A stretch of DNA of 12,623 nt from Anaerolineaceae bacterium UBA5224 (lineage in GTDB: Bacteria > Chloroflexota > Anaerolineae > Anaerolineales > Anaerolineaceae), in the NCBI GenBank assembly GCA_002409365.1, contig DHUW01000106.1, positions 744-13,366 on the forward strand. The letters are read 5' to 3'. The notes beneath the pieces were generated by a model that ran no database searches, was not told the origin of the DNA, and was given only the letters and a program-made list of their open reading frames with translations. Positions within the stretch are counted from its first letter, which is position 1. Every line of letters begins with the position of its first letter. Of the stretch, positions 1-6,295 are shown piece by piece. Position numbers and translations under genes: made by a program.

Positions 1-354
1 CGAATCAGGAGAAAGATTATGTGCTAATGCTTCATCTGTTCCAATCCGTTGTAGAAGGTTAACAAGTGCTTCATTACCATAATTTTGCCCGATACTTGAT
101 AACAATTTATCGGTGAGGTGGAGATAGCTTAATGAAATTTCTTCCTGCCCCTGGTTAGTCAAATAATAAACCAGGTGCGGGCGACCGACCCCGTGACGTC
201 TTTCGATGGCTTTGATCAATCCTTGGTCCTCTAAAATAAGCAGGTGGTGACGAACGGTTATTGGATTGATATCGAGTTGATCTGCCAGTTTGTTGACAGT
301 CGCTTGCCTGGTCAAGGCTAGTGTTTTTAAGATTAAGGCTCTGTTATTTTTCAT
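1..354 (-). CDS. SufR-like winged-helix regulator (N-terminal part; C-terminus outside window)
   Basis: The frame is open for 118 codons from an ATG at 354 to the left edge, so the C-terminus is missing. I see an ArsR/DeoR-type winged helix: a helix with LADQLDI (residues 23-29), a recognition helix with TVRHHL (33-38), then LEDQGLI (41-47) and a wing with GVGRPHLVYYLT (55-66). The GxGRPxxxYxLT wing and the following region resemble SufR, the Fe-S-dependent repressor of suf operons in cyanobacteria and actinobacteria. In that family cysteine ligands for a [4Fe-4S] cluster lie in the C-terminal half, which is not visible here. The sufCBD operon 2.4 kb away supports the idea, but three genes intervene. 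The gene is divergent from the DUF4332 gene. No good Shine-Dalgarno precedes the ATG, and an in-frame TAG at 409-411 limits upstream extension. It could instead be another ArsR-type regulator. Regulator call strong; SufR assignment moderate. Confidence 0.75.
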   Translation of the reverse strand, partial: MKNNRALILKTLALTRQATVNKLADQLDINPITVRHHLLILEDQGLIKAIERRHGVGRPHLVYYLTNQGQEEISLSYLHLTDKLLSSIGQNYGNEALVNLLQRIGTDEALAHNLSPDS

Positions 355-370
355 TTTTTCACTAGCAGCC

Positions 371-379
371 AGTATACCA
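371..379 (-). promoter_or_regulatory. Candidate extended -10 promoter of the SufR-like gene
   Basis: On the minus strand TATACT (376-371) is preceded by TGG (379-377), giving a TGn extended -10. No matching -35 is seen at 17 bp. The start codon at 354 lies about 17 nt downstream of the -10, so the transcript would have a very short leader, which agrees with the lack of a Shine-Dalgarno. Confidence 0.35.
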
Positions 380-454
380 TTTTGATGACTTTGTTGAAAA
401 TCCGAGGTCTAATGTCAAACTCACTTTTAACTATTTTTACTTGATGCCTATAGG

Positions 455-483
455 TGGAAACATCGATATTGCTATGCTATAAT
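455..483 (+). promoter_or_regulatory. Sigma-70-type promoter of the DUF4332 gene
   Basis: TATAAT at 478-483 with TGC directly upstream (extended -10), 17 bp after TGGAAA (455-460, 4 of 6 to TTGACA). Transcription would start near 490. A short inverted repeat, GTTA-N5-TAAC (493-505), sits at the start of the predicted leader, just before the AAGGAG ribosome site (509-514), and could be an operator. Confidence 0.65.
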
Positions 484-518
484 TTTTTCACAGTTAATTA
501 ATAACACAAGGAGAAAAT

Positions 519-923
519 ATGGCAAAGATAATTGATATCGAAGGAATTGGTCCAGTATATGCAGAAAAATTCCATAAAGTCGGAATCAAAACTGTAGAAG
601 CCCTGCTCAAAGCAGGAGCGCAGCCAAAGGGACGTCAAGAACTGGCTGATCAGACTGGCATTAGCAAAGATTTGATCCTTGAATGGGTCAATCATGCCGA
701 TCTTTATCGTGTTAAGGGAGTTGCCGAAGAATACGCAGATCTTCTCGAAGAAGTTGGTGTTGATACTGTAGTCGAGCTGGCAACCCGCAAGCCAGAGAAT
801 CTTTATAAGAAGATCATTGAAGTGAACGACGTGAAAAAACTGGTCCGCCGCCCACCTTCACAGAAAATGGTCGAAGACTGGGTCAGCCAGGCCAAGGAAA
901 TGCCTCGCGCGGTCTTCTATTAA
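519..923 (+). CDS. DUF4332-type helix-hairpin-helix protein
   Basis: A 134-aa protein resembling the DUF4332 family, whose members carry helix-hairpin-helix units like those in DNA-binding and DNA-repair proteins. Two units are visible: IEGIGPVYAEKF (residues 7-18) followed by a helix, and VKGVAEEYADLL (about 66-77) followed by VGVDTVVELA. Each has the hydrophobic-x-G-(I/V)-G/A turn of an HhH hairpin, and the spacing suggests an internal duplication. The C-terminus is basic and then ends in aromatic residues. There is no signal peptide or membrane segment, so it is cytoplasmic. The start is fixed by AAGGAG five bases upstream of the ATG. It stands alone with its own promoter and terminator, so no pathway can be read from its neighbours. 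DNA or nucleic-acid binding is only an inference from the fold; no catalytic motif is visible. Confidence 0.85.
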   Translation: MAKIIDIEGIGPVYAEKFHKVGIKTVEALLKAGAQPKGRQELADQTGISKDLILEWVNHADLYRVKGVAEEYADLLEEVGVDTVVELATRKPENLYKKIIEVNDVKKLVRRPPSQKMVEDWVSQAKEMPRAVFY

Positions 924-933
924 ACCAAAAATC

Positions 934-966
934 AGCCCTTCGATTAATACCCGAAGGGCTTTTTAT
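934..966 (+). terminator. Rho-independent terminator after the DUF4332 gene
   Basis: A 9-bp perfect stem, AGCCCTTCG (934-942) with CGAAGGGCT (952-960), a 9-nt loop and a following TTTTATTTAT tract. It lies 11 bp after the stop codon and makes the upstream gene a single-gene transcript. Confidence 0.9.
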
Positions 967-971
967 TTATC

Positions 972-1007
972 AAACCGAAGCGTGTTCGATTGAACCTCTC
1001 CCGGTTT
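972..1007. repeat. Nested inverted repeat
   Basis: AAACCG (972-977) can pair with CGGTTT (1002-1007), enclosing GTTC (984-987) pairing with GAAC (992-995). A short T run (1005-1009) follows. It may be a second, weaker terminator or a small structured RNA element. The stems are short, so chance is possible. Confidence 0.3.
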
Positions 1008-1030
1008 TTCTTTGCGTGGAGCAGAAATGT

Positions 1031-1060
1031 GCAGTTTTAACTGCTATGATTTCGTCATAG
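1031..1060. repeat. Two abutting hairpins in the intergenic region
   Basis: GCAGT (1031-1035) pairs with ACTGC (1040-1044) around a 4-nt loop. Directly adjoining, CTATGA (1044-1049) pairs with TCATAG (1055-1060) around a 5-nt loop. No T tract follows on either strand, so they do not look like terminators. The gap between the DUF4332 gene and the DAK2-like gene holds nothing else recognisable apart from the terminator at 1103-1130. Confidence 0.35.
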
Positions 1061-1102
1061 ACCAACTACGCCAAAATATTTCTCTCCCATTTATATATGA
1101 AC

Positions 1103-1130
1103 AAAAACCTCTCTATTTGAGAGATTTTTG
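1103..1130 (-). terminator. Bidirectional terminator after the DAK2-like gene
   Basis: TCTCT (1110-1114) pairs with AGAGA (1120-1124) around a 5-nt loop. The stem is flanked by an A run (1103-1107) and a T run (1125-1129), so it has a U tract on either strand. It lies 28 bp past the stop of the minus-strand gene. Confidence 0.6.
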
Positions 1131-1157
1131 CTTCTTTTTTTGGGAAAAATTCCCTGC

Positions 1158-2006
1158 TTATTTTTTGAGCATATTGAGGATGGTGTTGATGATTAATGCT
1201 CCAGATTGCTGCTGGTCTTGCCGTTTTCCTAAAGGACTGGCACTCTCCAGAGCCTGCATTATTGCCTGTAAACCAGATTGACCGTTTTGCTTTGCGGCGA
1301 AATAGGCCATGCCAACCGATATCAGGTCACTGGCGTCCAGACCAGAATCATCTTTTGCATCTGTTTGACCTCCAAGCAGGCTGCCAGCCAGATCACCTAG
1401 ACCACCATTTCCTGAGGCTGTTTGTGAACCTGGACCTGAGCTGCCGGTCAGACCGCCAAGCAATCCGCCCAGTAGATCCCCTGCGTCTGGCTGGTCGCTG
1501 ATCGTTGTGGGTGCTTGTTGCTGTGAACCAAGACTGCCAATCAATGATCCGAATAAATCGTCGGGTTGGGTTGGTGCAGTAGCATGGGATGTTTCCTGAT
1601 CCTTGGGTTTGGTTAAGGATCCCAGAAGTGTAGAGAGAATATCGCCGCCACCCCGCTCGCTACTGCCTTGGGTACCCATCATCGCATTGATCAATGTACT
1701 TGCCGTTGATGCGTTAAATTCCTTGCCTACGAAGGCTCTCGAAGCATCAGCAAGCCCGTCGGCATAAATTTGAGCCGTTCCGCCAGTGCTCTGCTTTTTC
1801 AGAACCTTGCTGGCATAGGCGAGCTGTTCCGATACTGGTTCGGATTCTTTGCTTGCTACCGCTTTCTGGATCAGATCAAAAGTCTGAACAATATTGCTTC
1901 CATGGTTGTGGTTATAGCTGTCAGCATCGTCCAGTTCCTGGCGGTTTTCTGCCAGAACTTTGGTTATTTCTCCGAAAATGTCACTGAGGGTTAATTCCTG
2001 GGTCAT
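1158..2006 (-). CDS. DAK2-like protein with ~28-residue Gly/Leu/Asp repeats
   Basis: A 282-aa protein with two parts. Residues 1-110 are helical and resemble the DAK2/DhaL fold: NHNHGSN (32-38) sits where the D-x-D-x-G-x-N nucleotide and metal loop of DhaL would be, and STGGTAQIYADGL (73-85) resembles the family's GG(A/T)SGxLYGxxL loop. The metal-binding aspartates are mostly replaced by Asn/His, so kinase activity looks unlikely. From 120 to 215 the chain is low-complexity with a repeated D-[IL]-x-x-[STG]-[LI]-[LI]-G-[SG]-L motif at 122, 150, 177 and 205. Residues 225-282 form a helical tail. No signal peptide is seen. AAAGG about nine bases upstream supports the ATG at 2006. It follows the LysM gene by 16 bp and shares its promoter. 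Function unknown; a structural or scaffold role is a guess. The coding call is strong, the DAK2 relation moderate. Confidence 0.8.
   Translation of the reverse strand: MTQELTLSDIFGEITKVLAENRQELDDADSYNHNHGSNIVQTFDLIQKAVASKESEPVSEQLAYASKVLKKQSTGGTAQIYADGLADASRAFVGKEFNASTASTLINAMMGTQGSSERGGGDILSTLLGSLTKPKDQETSHATAPTQPDDLFGSLIGSLGSQQQAPTTISDQPDAGDLLGGLLGGLTGSSGPGSQTASGNGGLGDLAGSLLGGQTDAKDDSGLDASDLISVGMAYFAAKQNGQSGLQAIMQALESASPLGKRQDQQQSGALIINTILNMLKK
1368..1643 (-). repeat. Coding repeat region, period ~28 codons
   Basis: Four imperfect copies of a ten-residue Asp-led, Leu/Gly-rich motif begin at residues 122, 150, 177 and 205 of the DAK2-like protein (spacings 28, 27, 28). They are separated by Gln/Thr/Ser/Pro/Gly-rich linkers. 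The DNA copies have diverged, so this is conserved protein periodicity rather than a recent tandem duplication. Confidence 0.7.
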
Positions 2007-2022
2007 TGATGATAACCTTTGA

Positions 2023-2526
2023 CTATTTCAGATCTTCTGGTAAAACCGGGATGCGCAAAACCTGGCCGGGCTTGATGAGGTTCATATTTCCACCGATGAC
2101 ATCCTTATTGTGTTCATAAATCAGAGTGTAATATGCCGGAGTAGCTTTGCCATAATAGCGCATGGCGATATGGCTAAGGGTGTCGGCTGATTGTACAGTG
2201 TAGTTTTCGATATAGGCAACTTTATCTGACACCTGTTTGGCAACTTCATCTTTCTTCAAACCCATTTCTTCAGTTTTTTCTTTGATGGTTTCCTTAACCT
2301 CATCCAGTTTGGCTTCCGCCTCATGCTTCAGCTTTTGAACTTCATATTCCGCCTTGTGAGCTTCTGCTTCAGCTTTCTTTTGGGCGGCTTCAGCAACACG
2401 CTTTGCATTTTCTGCAGCAATCTCTGCTTCAGATTTAACATCCTTGGCAATTTCTTTTGCGGTTTGTTCTACTTCCTCTTTTTTACCAAAGAGTTTGTCA
2501 AAAATACCCTTTTTTTCTTCTGTCAT
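2023..2526 (-). CDS. Coiled-coil LysM-domain protein
   Basis: A 167-aa protein. Residues 1-20 are charged (FDKLFGKKEE). Residues 20-100 are a long Lys/Glu/Ala-rich helix predicted to form a coiled coil, resembling apolipoprotein- or LEA-like helices. A C-terminal LysM domain spans about 108-161, beginning with NYTVQSADTLSHIAMRYYG and ending with the typical NxxxIxPGQxLxIP pattern. There is no signal peptide or membrane segment, so unlike wall-binding LysM proteins it probably stays in the cytoplasm, as do the BON-LysM proteins of the YgaU/Kbp type; no BON domain is present here. AAGGAG about nine bases upstream fixes the start. It is the first gene of a two-gene unit with the DAK2-like protein, under a near-consensus promoter, and is divergent from sufC. 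Its ligand cannot be told from sequence. Confidence 0.88.
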   Translation of the reverse strand: MTEEKKGIFDKLFGKKEEVEQTAKEIAKDVKSEAEIAAENAKRVAEAAQKKAEAEAHKAEYEVQKLKHEAEAKLDEVKETIKEKTEEMGLKKDEVAKQVSDKVAYIENYTVQSADTLSHIAMRYYGKATPAYYTLIYEHNKDVIGGNMNLIKPGQVLRIPVLPEDLK

Positions 2527-2614
2527 TTCAAATTCTCCTTCTTTTGTTTTTTGGTGACTTTCGTCTATTTACTCTTTTGGAACGGCTTATCAATTCCCCA
2601 TCCAATTTTAGCAG

Positions 2615-2643
2615 ATTATATACATGCAGAAGAGGGAGGACAA
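2615..2643 (-). promoter_or_regulatory. Promoter of the LysM / DAK2-like unit
   Basis: On the minus strand TATAAT (2620-2615) lies exactly 17 bp after TTGTCC (2643-2638, 4 of 6 to TTGACA). The predicted leader to the ATG at 2526 is about 80 nt. It is back to back with the suf promoter, with 54 bp between the two -35 boxes. Confidence 0.65.
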
Positions 2644-2678
2644 TTTTTGTGTAATGTGAATGCAGAATGTTAATAATT

Positions 2679-2688
2679 TTAATATTAA
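2679..2688. promoter_or_regulatory. AT-only palindrome upstream of the suf promoter
   Basis: TTAATATTAA is a perfect 10-bp palindrome ending nine bases before the suf -35. It may be an operator or just part of an AT-rich UP-like element (2671-2697). The whole divergent region is AT-rich, so chance is quite possible. Confidence 0.25.
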
Positions 2689-2697
2689 TATAGAAAA

Positions 2698-2726
2698 TTG
2701 ACTTTACCTCATCCATCTGCTATAAT
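2698..2726 (+). promoter_or_regulatory. Near-consensus promoter of the suf operon
   Basis: TTGACT (2698-2703, 5 of 6) and TATAAT (2721-2726, 6 of 6) with a 17-bp spacer and TGC directly upstream of the -10. Such a strong core promoter fits a gene set that is held down by a repressor, as SufR does elsewhere. AGTT-G-AACT (2743-2751) lies in the leader and is a second candidate operator. The sufC ribosome site GAGGAA is at 2755-2760. Confidence 0.8.
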
Positions 2727-2770
2727 GCCGCCAGTCATTTTCAGTTGAACTATCGAGGAAAAAAACTTAT

Positions 2771-3565
2771 ATGTCTACCTTAGAAATCAAGAATCTTCAT
2801 GTTACCGTTGGCGGTCAGGAAATCATTAAAGGCTTCAACCTGGTGATCAACCAGGGCGAAGTTCACGCGCTAATGGGACCCAACGGCGCCGGTAAATCGA
2901 CCCTTTCGAATGCGATCATGGGGCATCCCAAACACGAAATCACGGAAGGTCAGATTCTGCTGGACGGTGAAGATATCACTCATTTGCCCGTCGACGAACG
3001 CTCGCATAAAGGCATCTTCCTTGCATTCCAATATCCGGTGGCGATTCCTGGAGTGACCATGGCAAACTTTTTGAGGGTTGCTGTCAATGCAAAGCTCAAG
3101 GCAGAAGACCCCAATTCCAAGGGGATTTCTCTGGTCGAGTTTCGTCGGAAAATGAAAGCTAAGATGGATATGCTGAAGATGGATTATTCTTTTGGCGGTC
3201 GTTATCTTAACGAGGGATTTTCAGGTGGTGAAAAGAAGCGCGCTGAAGTACTTCAGATGGCGATGCTGGAACCTAAATTCGCGATCCTGGACGAAACTGA
3301 CTCAGGTTTGGACATTGACGCGATCCGCATCGTTTCTGAAGGGGTTAACTCTTTGTCTGGCGGTGACATTGGCATCCTGGTGATCACCCATTATCAGCGC
3401 CTCTTAAATTACATCAAGCCTGAATTCGTGCATATTATGTACGATGGAAGGATCGTTGAAACAGGCGGACCAGAACTTGCATTGAAACTGGAAGAGCATG
3501 GTTACGATTGGATCAGGGATGAATTCGACAAATCCGAAGAATTCGAAAACCAGGTGCAAGGTTAG
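2771..3565 (+). CDS. sufC: Fe-S cluster assembly ATPase SufC
   Basis: SufC is the cytoplasmic ABC-type ATPase that drives the SufBCD scaffold during Fe-S cluster assembly; it is not a transporter. The 264-aa length is usual for the family. Walker A is GPNGAGKST (residues 36-44), the Q-loop glutamine is Q87 in AFQYP, and the signature SGGEKKR is at 151-157. Walker B with catalytic Glu is FAILDE (170-175), followed by the D-loop SGLD (178-181) and the switch His in VITHYQRL (H207). The ETDSGLDIDA and SGGEKKR sequences are typical of SufC rather than of importer ATPases. All catalytic residues are intact. GAGGAA ten bases upstream supports the start. First gene of the operon; the sufB ATG follows its stop after two bases. 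Confidence 0.98.
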   Translation: MSTLEIKNLHVTVGGQEIIKGFNLVINQGEVHALMGPNGAGKSTLSNAIMGHPKHEITEGQILLDGEDITHLPVDERSHKGIFLAFQYPVAIPGVTMANFLRVAVNAKLKAEDPNSKGISLVEFRRKMKAKMDMLKMDYSFGGRYLNEGFSGGEKKRAEVLQMAMLEPKFAILDETDSGLDIDAIRIVSEGVNSLSGGDIGILVITHYQRLLNYIKPEFVHIMYDGRIVETGGPELALKLEEHGYDWIRDEFDKSEEFENQVQG

Positions 3566-3567
3566 CA

Positions 3568-4983
3568 ATGACAGATTCTAATGAAAGAGATATGCTTGAA
3601 ACCCTGGGTAAGAACTATGAATATGGTTTCAATGACCCAGACCGTTCAAGTTTCAAAAGCAGAAAAGGGTTGGATGAGGAGGTTATCCGGCAAATCTCAG
3701 CTTTCAAGGAAGAGCCTGCCTGGATGCTTGAGTTTCGCTTGAAAGCTTACCGACATTTTCTTGAGAGACCAATGCCCACCTGGGGACCAGATCTGAGCGG
3801 ACTGAACCTGGATGAGATCTATTTCTATGTTCGGCCAGAAGAGATCAATCAGAAGTCCTGGGAGGATGTCCCCGAGACAATCAAACATACCTTTGATCGT
3901 TTAGGGCTGCCGGAAGCTGAGCAAAAATATCTGGCAGGTGTCGGCGCACAATATGACTCTGAAATGGTCTACCACAACATCAATGAAGCGCTTGAAAAAC
4001 AAGGCGTGATCTTTTTGAGCATCGAAAACGGCTTAAAGCAATGTCCGGATTTGTTTCGGGAATATTTTGGGACGGTTGTACCCATCCAGGATAACAAATT
4101 CGCTGCCCTCAATAGCTCGGTCTGGTCAGGCGGGTCTTTCGTCTATGTTCCCAAAGGTGTGAAGGTGGATTTACCGCTGCAGGCTTATTTCCGTTTGAAC
4201 AACGCCAGCATTGGGCAGTTTGAGCGCACTTTGATCATCGCTGATGAGGGTTCGCAGGTGCATTATGTGGAAGGCTGTACTGCACCCACGTACAGCACCG
4301 AGTCCTACCACAGCGGTGTTATTGAGATCGTGGTTAAGAAAGATGCCCGCGTGCGTTACTCCACCATCCAAAACTGGTCAACCAATGTTTATAACCTGGT
4401 CACACAGCGTGCTTCGGTATTTGAGAATGGAACGATGGAATGGGTGGATGCCAACCTTGGTTCAAAGGTAACCATGAAGTACCCCTCCTGTTATTTACGG
4501 GGTGAGGGTGCCCACGGAGAGATGCTCTCTGTTGCCTTTGCTGGTCCTGGTCAGATCCAGGATGCAGGTTCGAAGATGGTGCATTTCGCTCCCAACACCA
4601 GCAGCAAGATCACCTCAAAATCGATCTCACGCGGTAACGGACAGGCATCTTACCGGGGACTTGTGAAAGTAACCCGAGGATTGAAAAACGTTCGCTCAAA
4701 TGTGGTCTGCGATGCACTTTTGCTGGACCCGGAATCACGTACCGATACCTGGCCAACCATTGACAACGAATCTTCAGATGTCAAAATTGGTCACGAAGCC
4801 TCAGTGAGCAAAGTTGGTGAGGAGCAGTTGTTTTACCTGACCAGCCGTGGTTTGAGTGAAGAAGAAGCTACTACCATGATCGTCTCAGGTTTTATCGAGC
4901 CCCTGGTTAAGGAATTGCCCATGGAATATGCCGTGGAAATGAACAAACTTGTCCAACTTCAAATGACTGGAGCAGTAGGGTAA
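3568..4983 (+). CDS. sufB: Fe-S cluster scaffold protein SufB
   Basis: SufB is the scaffold on which Fe-S clusters are built in the SufBC2D complex. The 471-aa length fits the family (E. coli about 495). The N-terminal half has YEYGFNDPD and WMLEFRLKAY; the C-terminal half is the right-handed beta-helix core, with SVWSGGSFVYVPKGV and HYVEGCTAP. The key cysteine is C381 in VVCDALLLD and the key glutamate is E410 in GHEASVSK. Their 29-residue spacing equals that of E. coli SufB C405 and E434, so cluster-building residues are present. The terminal region GEEQLFYLTSRGLSEEEA is canonical. It follows sufC by two bases and precedes sufD by one, consistent with translational coupling and a balanced complex. 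Confidence 0.98.
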   Translation: MTDSNERDMLETLGKNYEYGFNDPDRSSFKSRKGLDEEVIRQISAFKEEPAWMLEFRLKAYRHFLERPMPTWGPDLSGLNLDEIYFYVRPEEINQKSWEDVPETIKHTFDRLGLPEAEQKYLAGVGAQYDSEMVYHNINEALEKQGVIFLSIENGLKQCPDLFREYFGTVVPIQDNKFAALNSSVWSGGSFVYVPKGVKVDLPLQAYFRLNNASIGQFERTLIIADEGSQVHYVEGCTAPTYSTESYHSGVIEIVVKKDARVRYSTIQNWSTNVYNLVTQRASVFENGTMEWVDANLGSKVTMKYPSCYLRGEGAHGEMLSVAFAGPGQIQDAGSKMVHFAPNTSSKITSKSISRGNGQASYRGLVKVTRGLKNVRSNVVCDALLLDPESRTDTWPTIDNESSDVKIGHEASVSKVGEEQLFYLTSRGLSEEEATTMIVSGFIEPLVKELPMEYAVEMNKLVQLQMTGAVG

Positions 4984-4984
4984 G

Positions 4985-6295
4985 ATGGTAACCAGAACAG
5001 ATTCACCCTACCAAATTTTCAAGAAAAACGAACTTCCTGACCCCTGGGAAGTTGGTTTTCAAAATAATTTAACCAACTGGCCAACGGAATTGCACCCACA
5101 ACTTCAGGCTGCCTGGGAATCGGCATCAACCCAAACTTTTCCAAACCGAAAAGACGAGAGCTGGCGCTGGATGGACTTCAAGCCACTTGATCTTGAGAGC
5201 CTGACTCTTAACACACATGGCAGCCCGCTGCGTCTGACAGTTCGCCATATCCTGGAAGATGATGAACCAGGAACTGAGCGTGCTTCCATCCCGCAAGGCG
5301 TCATAGTTACAACGATGAGAGAATTGGTAGCTACTGACCCCGATCTGGCGGTCAGACTTTTGACCGCAAGTCCGGTCACAAGCGGGGGCATTTTCGCAGA
5401 GCTGCCATCTGCCCTGGCGAATGATGGCCTGATTGTTTATATTCCACGAGGTGTTACAGTTGAGGGTGCTGTGCAATGTTATTTGGAAGTATCCCTCGAT
5501 CAGCGAGCAGCTTTTACGCGCAGCCTGGTCTGGCTGGAAGAAGGTGCCGCCCTTAACCTGGAAGTTGGCTGGTTTTCTGACCCTTCCTCGGAATGTGGTT
5601 TTCATAATGGCAGCCTGGATGTATACCTGGGTGGTCGCAGTAACCTCCATCTGGATGAACGTCAGCAATTTGACAAAAATTGCTGGAACATTACCTACGA
5701 GACTGCCCATTTGGGAGCTGATTCCCAGTTCAACTGGAATTATGCTGCCGTCGGCAGCAACACCAGCAAAAACTTTATCAAGGTTGAGTTGGACGGCAAA
5801 GGAAGCCAGGCAAATCTGCAGGGAGTAATGTTCCCTTCAGACGGGCAAGTGATCAACCTGGATACCCGGCAGAACCACTGGGCAGAGCGAACAGTCAGCA
5901 ACCTTTTATACAGAAGCGTTGCCCGGCAGAAAGGTCGTTCAATCTGGCACGGAATGATCTATGTCGATCCAAAAGCCCGACAAACTGATGCCTATCAGAG
6001 CAATAAGAACCTGGACCTGGACGATTCTGCTGATGTCAAATCGGTGCCCGGCTTGGAAATCCTGAACGAAGATGTGAAATGTTCTCACGGTGCGACCGTT
6101 GGAAGCATTGATGAAGAGGAAATGTATTATTTACAGGCGAGAGGAATTCCGCCAATTGAAGCTGAAACCTTGATCGTGGAAGGCTTCTTTAACGAGGTGA
6201 TTCAATCCTTCAAGCTCGAAGGAACCCGCAGGGAACTGTTGGAACAATTGATGACAAGAATGAGTTTATTGGGGAATGGAGATCGAAAAAAATAA
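4985..6295 (+). CDS. sufD: Fe-S cluster assembly protein SufD
   Basis: SufD pairs with SufB and two SufC subunits and is needed for iron acquisition by the scaffold. It has 436 residues. The N-terminal third is divergent, with DESWRWMDFKPL (51-62) as the family's 'W-R-x-T/D' region. A beta-helix core follows with GLIVYIPRGVTVEGAV, and a conserved C-terminus contains CSHGATVGSIDEEEMYYLQARG. H368 in this motif matches the functionally important His360 of E. coli SufD, and C366 lies two residues before it. The SufB-type scaffold cysteine context is absent, which separates it from a second SufB. It starts one base after the sufB stop and ends over the start of the next small gene. Confidence 0.95.
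   Translation: MVTRTDSPYQIFKKNELPDPWEVGFQNNLTNWPTELHPQLQAAWESASTQTFPNRKDESWRWMDFKPLDLESLTLNTHGSPLRLTVRHILEDDEPGTERASIPQGVIVTTMRELVATDPDLAVRLLTASPVTSGGIFAELPSALANDGLIVYIPRGVTVEGAVQCYLEVSLDQRAAFTRSLVWLEEGAALNLEVGWFSDPSSECGFHNGSLDVYLGGRSNLHLDERQQFDKNCWNITYETAHLGADSQFNWNYAAVGSNTSKNFIKVELDGKGSQANLQGVMFPSDGQVINLDTRQNHWAERTVSNLLYRSVARQKGRSIWHGMIYVDPKARQTDAYQSNKNLDLDDSADVKSVPGLEILNEDVKCSHGATVGSIDEEEMYYLQARGIPPIEAETLIVEGFFNEVIQSFKLEGTRRELLEQLMTRMSLLGNGDRKK

Noticed and set aside
1012..1281. 89-aa plus-strand frame in the intergenic region
   Set aside because: It crosses the hairpins and terminator and then runs antisense into the DAK2-like gene; composition is Phe/Cys-rich without a recognisable pattern.
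2323..2673. 116-aa Phe/Cys-rich plus-strand frame
   Set aside because: It is the complement of the Lys/Glu-rich coiled coil of the LysM gene and runs through its promoter; Phe richness is simply antisense AAA/GAA codons.
2528..2716. 62-aa minus-strand frame upstream of the LysM gene
   Set aside because: It spans both divergent promoters, has AT-rich composition and no ribosome site.
5126..5710. 194-aa minus-strand frame antisense to sufD
   Set aside because: Fully inside a strongly supported gene on the other strand; no motif and no ribosome site.
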